Assembly (NCBI RefSeq): GCF_026745355.1
Contig: NC_079205.1
Coordinates: forward strand, 37,055,545-37,119,544
DNA length: 64,000 nucleotides
From: Beta vulgaris subsp. vulgaris
Taxonomy: Eukaryota; Streptophyta; Magnoliopsida; Caryophyllales; Amaranthaceae
Direction of reading: 5' to 3'
Shown: piece after piece, positions 57,949 through 64,000 of the stretch
How the letters are laid out: every line of letters begins with the position of its first letter
Numbering within the stretch: the first letter of the stretch is position 1
The notes under the pieces: model-generated
Database searches by the model: none
Told to the model about the DNA's origin: nothing
The model's input: the letters and a program-made list of their open reading frames with translations, nothing else
Position numbers and translations under genes: made by a program

Positions 57949-58866
57949 AAAGTAGTCTCCGAGGCAGTGGTACAAGAAATACGATAGCTACATGATGAAG
58001 CTAGGCTACAACCGGAGTTCATATGATTGTTGTGTGTATCACAACAAGCTGACCGATGGATCTTTTATCTACTTAGTGTTGTATGTAGATGATATGTTAA
58101 TAGCTGTTAGGAGCAAGTCGGATGTTCAGGAGTTGAAGGAGCTTCTCAGTGCTGAATTTGAAAGGAAGGATTTAGGTGCAGCTCGAAAAAATTTGGGTAT
58201 CGAGATTTATAGGGAGAGGGCTCAAAAGAAGCTTTTCTTGTCACAGAAAGGCTACATTGAGAAGATATTGTCAAGGTTTAACATGTAGATACTTCAAATG
58301 CTTCCAATAGTCATCTGTCTGTTGCTTTTGTACCTAAGTCTGCTCAGGAGAAAGAGTACATAAGTCGGGTTCCTTATGCTAGTGCAGTAAGGAGCTTGAT
58401 GTATGATATGGTTTGCACTAGGCCGGATCTTACACATGCATTCAGTGTTGTTAGTAGGTTCATGGGTTATCCTGGTAAGGAGCATTGGCAGGCAATCAAG
58501 AGAATCTTTCAGTATCTTAGAGGTTCGTCAGATGTTGGTCTCATTTATGGAGGTGATATGGCATGTTTAGCTCGTTACAGGTTTCTCTTATTATAATTAT
58601 GTTGGGGATGTGGACGATAGGAGATCTATGAATGGTTAGTGTTCACTCTTGGTGGTTCTGTTGTGAGTTGGAAAGCGACTTTGCAGCCTATAGTTTTGTC
58701 TACTACTGAGGTAGAATATATGGCCTTGATAAAAGCAGCTAAGGAGGGAATTTGGTTAAAGGGACTAGTTAGTTATTTGGGTCTACATCGTGATCAGGCG
58801 ACAGTGTATTGTGATAGCTTGAGTTTGATATGCTTGGCCAAGGATCAAGTTCATCATGAGAGGTGA
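57949..58866 (+). pseudogene. Reverse transcriptase end and RNase H of copia E
   Basis: Continues the RT interrupted by element B. Open piece 57992-58288: MMKLGYNRSSYDCCVY, LVLYVDDMLIAV (the YVDD box), FERKDLGAA...LGIEI, LSQKGYIEKIL. Then 58396-58596: RPDLTHAFSVVSRFM, IFQYLRGSSDVGLIY. Then 58639-58866: SWKATLQPIVLSTTEVEYMA, LVSYLGL, VYCDSLSLICLAKD. Stops and shifts interrupt it. The first codon after B is a stop (TAG) where the family has Gln. E stops being recognisable after HHER at 58866, before the end of RNase H. Confidence 0.9.
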
Positions 58867-59882
58867 TGGGTTTTTAAAATATATATCACAAGCGCATGAT
58901 GTATGTTTAGCATAAACTGGAAAATACGGGTCGATCAACAAGGAGAGGAGTTCTATAGGTTTGTGCTCAATCATTTAACTACTTCAAGAGAGGAATTTAA
59001 TTGAATGATTAACAGCTAAACTAGAATAAGCTAGAACACAAAGAGATGGAAGTATATCAATAATTAAAAACCTAGGGCAATCGATCTGTCCACCATGCTC
59101 ATACCAATTTAATCACTACAATATAATTGAACAATACTTGGATTGAGGTTCGAATAATTAGAGTATTTCGTTAATCCTACGGTCGGCCCTTAACAACTCA
59201 TAGATCAACATATGCCAGTACGGTCACTCAACATAAATCAATAGGAATTACTCTAATTCAATCCAAATTAAATATCGAAAAACTTTAAACCACAATAAAA
59301 AAAAAGGTATAAACATGGCTTCCCTCTCTAAGCCGTAATACTCACTCATGATAATGATATACACAATAAACATAACGCAAAATAATTAATCAAATTAAAC
59401 AAAGTAAAAAAGAATACCGAAGGATTGAAGAACAATGAAAAATGAAATCAACGATCTTTATAATCTTCAAGGGCAAGAGTTAATACAAAGGTAGAGAGAA
59501 AAATACTAAGTGCCTAAACCTAAACACGCATAATATAAGATGGTCTAATCTAAAAGACTAAAAACCTATTTATAATTTTTACAAAACCGACTAAAAAAGG
59601 CGGAAATTAACCTTCCCGAAAAGCCGCCAGGTCGGGTGATGTTATATTGAACTTACAAGCAAAGGAACAATCTCGCCCGGTCGGACGCACAACCGATTTC
59701 GGCTCCTTTCTAGCCCGGTTGATCGGGCTAACATGCCTTGGATCCTGATGAAGATTTTTTCTCGCCCAGGCGAAAAAACTGCGATTTTGCGTCAACTTGC
59801 GAAGGTTGTATCTCTCAAATCAGAATTACTATTGAGGCGTGTGACCTATTATTGGAAAGAGCTTGAAATCTTGTTTCCAACC
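58867..59882. other. Unassigned repeat-like sequence
   Basis: Begins abruptly after the RNase H of E and has no coding similarity I recognise. It could be the LTR or leader of another element, or a rearranged end of E. A GC-richer part at 59620-59790 has no supported ORF. Confidence 0.4.
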
Positions 59883-61644
59883 TGTAATATCCTAAAAATG
59901 TAAACGTGTTTAAGTGAATAATTAATTGTAATAAGTAGTTAAAATATATTTTATCGTTTCAATAATTCAGCAAAATACAGTAAAACGAATATAGAATTTA
60001 TTAACTTAAATTTTGTTAATACCTAAGTGTCAATAATTTATATTTCACGATTTCATGAATTAATCAAGGTTAGTTTTTGTTGTTAAATCACTAAAGCACA
60101 AAATACCAACATTTCACCAAACTTTTGCAAAGCCACATGAAGATTGATGAAGAGTGGAGCAAATTTCAGATTTTTGGTTAAAAAATAAAAAGGTAAAAAA
60201 AAAAAAAAAGAGAAAAAGCTTCCATGGTCAACTACTCAATAACTTTGCCTTCTTCCTTACTCTTCCATGGGCACTTGGAAAGCATGCCACCACCCTCCAT
60301 TCTTTTCCTCTGTGAAAAACCTGTCACCAATGCATCTTCTTAGCTTCCCCAAGTCAGAAATTCAGAAATATTTACTCCTTCCTTCCCAGCTACTGAATTA
60401 GTGTTCCTAATTCCCTATAAATGGCCATGAAATCCATTACCAAGAACAAAACAATTCTAGAAACTTCCTCCTCTCATCTCTTACTTCACCAACACCTACG
60501 AACCACCTTGCAAACACCACAAATTTCAGTCAATAATTCGCCGGAAAACGTGACCCAAAGAAACCAAAAAAGAAAACCCCAAATTTTCTCTATTTCCTCT
60601 GTTTCGGGGCTTCCACAGCACCAACACCGGTTACCGCCGGTCGTGCGACAATTGCGCCGCGCTCAGCCGACCTCCCCCAGCCTCATTGTCGCTCGCCGGC
60701 CACTGGACGCTCGCCGGAGCTCCGCCACACCTGCATGCACTCATGTTCTCTCTTTCTTGCACTCTCTTTCTCGCTCCTCTTTGCCGCACGTAGTTGTACA
60801 TGTACAACACCGCCAAACCGCGCCACACCGCCGGAGATCGATGTCGCTGCTCGCCGCCGACCACCAGAGATGGAATCGAAGCCACGTTACTTCGCTTCGT
60901 CACCCCTACTCTTAGTAGCAGAGGTAATGGCCACTTTTTGTTTTAAAATTCTCATTTCCTAGTTTTCTAATTTTAGCCCAAGTTCTCCTTATTAGTTAGC
61001 ATTTCATTTGCGCCTAAGAGAATCCAAGTTGAACTAAACTTAAGTGACAATAAGTCTGATTGACAATAAGTCTGATTTGTTATGTTGTTGGGCTAAAATA
61101 TGGTTTGCACTTGTTTTATGGACTGATTTAGTTAGTTCAATTAAACCACCTAACTTGATTCCTAAAAATGATAATTGGGCTATATTTGTTGATTACTGAG
61201 CTATTTGAGTTAATTGAAACTAATCCAATAAGCTTGTTATTTATATTATGAGTTTAAGTTATGATTACTCCACTAATCCTTAAGTTCACTTAAAATAACA
61301 AGATAGCTTGATTTATTAGTTTTTTGAGATTAAATAATGTTATAATAATGTTAATGGTTTTAGTATAGTAATAAACTTAATTAGTTTGATAATAGACGAT
61401 TAATGGATTATTAACTATGAACTTTTATAATAATAATATACTTTCGAATGGTTATATAATATGTAATAATATAACTTTTAGTATAATGTTCGATAATTCT
61501 AAAGGTATAACTAAAGGAGCCATTTCACCTATTTAGTTGTTTAAAGAGTCATCTTAAGAAGTTATCAACGACTAAGAAAATAATGACCTTTGTTGAGACC
61601 TTCATGACGTTATAACGAACGTCATGAATTTAATAAGCAGTAGA

Positions 61645-63159
61645 CACTAGTAGAATAATTGCTTATTGCCGCGGTAATATTGCTGTGGTTTTACGCATAC
61701 GCAACAATATATCACGTAAAAAGAAAAGAAAAAATATAATATAACCATATTGCTGCGGTTTTGGTCGAAAACCGCAGCAATATGGTTTGAGCGAAATTTT
61801 TTTGAAAATTTTTTACTATTTGACCAAACATATTGCTGCGGTTTTCTAACAAAAACCGCAGCAATATATTAAAATAATTTTAAAAATTATTATTTGAACC
61901 TATTGCTGTAGTTCCTACAAAAAACCGCAGCAATAAGTTTTTAAATTAATAATAAAAAAAAGTAATTTAGGGTTTTAAGGTATTTAAGCGCGCCTCTCTT
62001 TTTCTCTCTCTTTACACGCCTCATCAGATCTGTTTCACGTCCTCCTCAGCCCCCCCCCCTCTCTCTCCTCCTCTCTTCCTTTCTCTCTCTCCTCCTCTCT
62101 TCCCCCCTCCTCTCTTCCACCCTCCGACAGCTGTTCTTCGCCTGTCTACACTCTCCAACAGCCGAGAAATTCTTTTGACGCTCTCCTCTCCGGAATCATC
62201 TCCGTTCGTCGCTCAACTGCTCGTTCACTCGACTCCTCTTCGTCGACCGTGATTTTCCTTCACCGCTCGACTGTTTTTGAAGATGAGCGTTGGAGAGGTT
62301 GGTGATGTTGATTTTTTTTTTTTTTTTTATTTTCAGATTTTTATTTATATTTTCTGCTTTTTTGTAGTTTTTTAATATCACCACCACCTCTTCGGTTCGT
62401 TCGTCGCTCGCCAGATCCTATCGTTCTTCGTCGCTCGTCAGATCCGGCCGTTCTTCATCGTTCGCCAGATCCGACCATTTTTCATCGCTCGCGAGAGTCG
62501 GCAGTTTGATGGCGTTCATTCGCAAGTGATGTTCCCAGGCATTGTCAAGGCACAATGTACATGCTACTGTTATTATGTGTAATTTTTTAGTTTATTCAAG
62601 TTTGGTAATCGTTTGTTGTTGATACATAACTTTGATAATTATTTTAGTTATTATATGTATTATTTTAATCGTAAGTGTTTGTTTCATTTTACTTTTTAAT
62701 CTATTATATTATTTATGTAACTAGTTTTTTTTTATCATTGTATATTAATAAGATTTATATGTCATTTCATTTTCGATTCATATGCGAATTTTGTAGATAG
62801 TGGATTGGTTTGTTGCCTAATTTTAATTTTTCAAATGTGACTGCAAAATGCAAAAAAAAAAAAAAAATGGTTACCAGGACCTATTGCTGCGATTTTGGGC
62901 CAAAACCACAGCAATAGTTTGACATATTGCTGCGGTTTTGGCCCAAAACCGCAGCAATACTCTCTGTTAAATAGATGATACATAATAATATTGCTGCGGT
63001 TCGGCCTAAAAACCGCAGCAATATTTGTAGATATTGCTGCGGTTTTAAACTACAGCAATATTATTATTACCTATTGTTGCCCCCTTAATTGTTGCGCGCC
63101 CAATACCGCAGCAATAGGCCACTTTTTGACCGCAGCAATAAGCATTTATTCTACTAGTG
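61645..63159. mobile_element. Non-autonomous CACTA-type element 6
   Basis: 1515 bp, with ends CACTAGTAGAATAATTGCTT and AAGCATTTATTCTACTAGTG. Flanking triplets AGA (61642-61644) and AAA (63160-63162) differ by one base. Same family as element 4 (47331-48943): TTGCTGCGGTTTT words in both orientations, with near-perfect palindromes such as 62921-62959. The interior is C/T-rich (62040-62130) and has no transposase. Confidence 0.87.
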
Positions 63160-63534
63160 AAAGCTAAATAACGAAACGTTCAATAATAAAATTATTCTTG
63201 AATAGATTATAGAAGATAAATGATATTACAAGTCTCCTCCGGCTATCAAAGTTGTTAAGCAAAAATCCAGGTAACATCTACTACTAGCACCCGCACTCCA
63301 TTTCCAACTATGTTTTATGATGCTTTATACGATATCTATGTTATTTTAGTTATGGTGTGCGGGATATGAAATGTTTGCTATCTAAATGATGTTTATTAGA
63401 TGATTTGATTTTTTATGAAGTATGACGGCTTTGATGTTACGAAAATATGATGATGATTATGTTACAATTATGTAATGGTAAAAGAAACGAAATATGATAA
63501 AGTTCAATTGAAAGAAGGTTCTTGGCAGTATCTG

Positions 63535-63720
63535 TGGGCACCGCAAGTGTCACATTTGACTTGATCACCCTTCTGGTTAATGATTGGGCACCGAAAGTGT
63601 CACCTATGTTGTGACCGTCTTTCTGTGGGAACCGCAAGTGTCACCTATGTTGTGACCGCCCTTATGTATGTTAACAGTGTGGGCACCGAAAGTGTCACCT
63701 ATGTTGTGGTTGCCTTTCCG
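63535..63720 (+). repeat. Short tandem repeats with GGGCACCG(A/C)AAGTGTCACC core
   Basis: Four units start at about 63537, 63586, 63627 and 63680, with spacing 41-53 bp. Each has the core GGG(C/A)ACCG(A/C)AAGTGTCAC, and most add CTATGTTGTG(A/G). Confidence 0.85.
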
Positions 63721-64000
63721 TTCTGTTGTACTAGCTTAGTTACCAAAGTAAAAGATATATGATGATGAACAAGATAATAAATGATGATAATGATTTATGA
63801 TCATGATTTGATGATTCTGTTTACAAAACAGTTTTACTATTTCTCGTCTCCCTGTTTGCTAATAAAATGAATTGAAATGCTTTTACGATGTTAAAGTAGA
63901 ATGTTATTGAGCCTCGACTCATGACGTTTTGTTTTCCGTTTTAGGTATGCTTATGAAGATGGGAAGGCATAGCAGTGTGGAAATATTAACTTTAGATTAT

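Larger units (their letters stand above)
59883..64000 (+). mobile_element. Probable LTR of a third gypsy family (partial, off the right edge)
   Basis: Starts TGTAATATCC, similar in style to LTRs A and B. A TATA-like CTATAAAT (60415-60422) is followed by a transcribed-leader-like C/T-rich region (60440-60900). Later it has the layout seen late in LTRs A and B, including a Y-rich/GT-rich region and the tandem repeats at 63535-63720. It is interrupted by the CACTA-type element at 61645-63159. No second LTR or PBS is in the window, so this call is tentative. Confidence 0.45.

Noticed and set aside
60421..60915. 164-residue open frame after a TATA-like box
   Set aside because: Biased, low-complexity Pro/His/Arg/Ser composition with no domain. 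It lies in the leader of a probable LTR and the reverse strand is also open, as expected from a GC-rich tract.
63535..63720. Possible CRISPR-like repeat array
   Set aside because: Only four units with unequal spacing and conserved spacers, in plant nuclear DNA next to LTR sequence. No associated genes.

Overview
This is flowering-plant nuclear DNA from a repeat-rich intergenic region; the species cannot be fixed from the sequence. I see no intact host gene, no rRNA or tRNA gene and no CRISPR array. Almost every base belongs to transposable elements nested inside one another. The boundaries can be read from terminal repeats, target-site duplications (TSDs), primer-binding sites (PBSs) and, in several cases, an uninterrupted paralogous copy of the insertion site elsewhere in the window.

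Layout, from oldest frame to newest insertion. (1) A degraded Ty1/copia element E (+ strand) is the backbone at 25108-25702, 26707-27410 and 57949-58866. (2) A Sirevirus-like copia element S (- strand, right LTR 23626-25107) lies inside the integrase region of E and runs off the left edge. (3) S was hit by two copies of one Ty3/gypsy chromovirus family: A (5538-21072, + strand, TSD CCTAC/CCCAC) in its integrase gene, and C (1-1014, - strand, partial) in its envelope-like ORF. (4) A carries a Mutator-like element (8457-9758) and a solo LTR of the S family (18861-20433, TSD GGTTC). (5) E also carries a CACTA-type element (25703-26706) and gypsy element B (27411-57948, - strand, related to A).

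The 3' LTR of B has been split by two CACTA-type elements (28332-29813 and 29836-35322) and by a Tat-lineage gypsy element D (35951-45726). B's chromodomain region is split by another CACTA-type element (47331-48943), its leader holds a partial one (53114-53577), and its 5' LTR holds a Stowaway-like MITE (56922-57179). The right end (58867-64000) is unassigned sequence followed by a probable LTR of a third gypsy family, itself hit by a CACTA-type element (61645-63159).

Most notable: a conserved extra ORF upstream of gag in A and B; a multi-exon antisense gene in D with its own TATA-like box and canonical splice sites, kept although D has lost its integrase; a 5.5 kb CACTA element carrying joined exons of a KUP/HAK potassium transporter gene; a 31-bp identical patch apparently copied from one element into the LTR of another; and an internal duplication in A that fuses integrase to RNase H. 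Nearly all polyprotein genes are broken by frameshifts or stops, so the window looks like a transposon graveyard with several rounds of activity.
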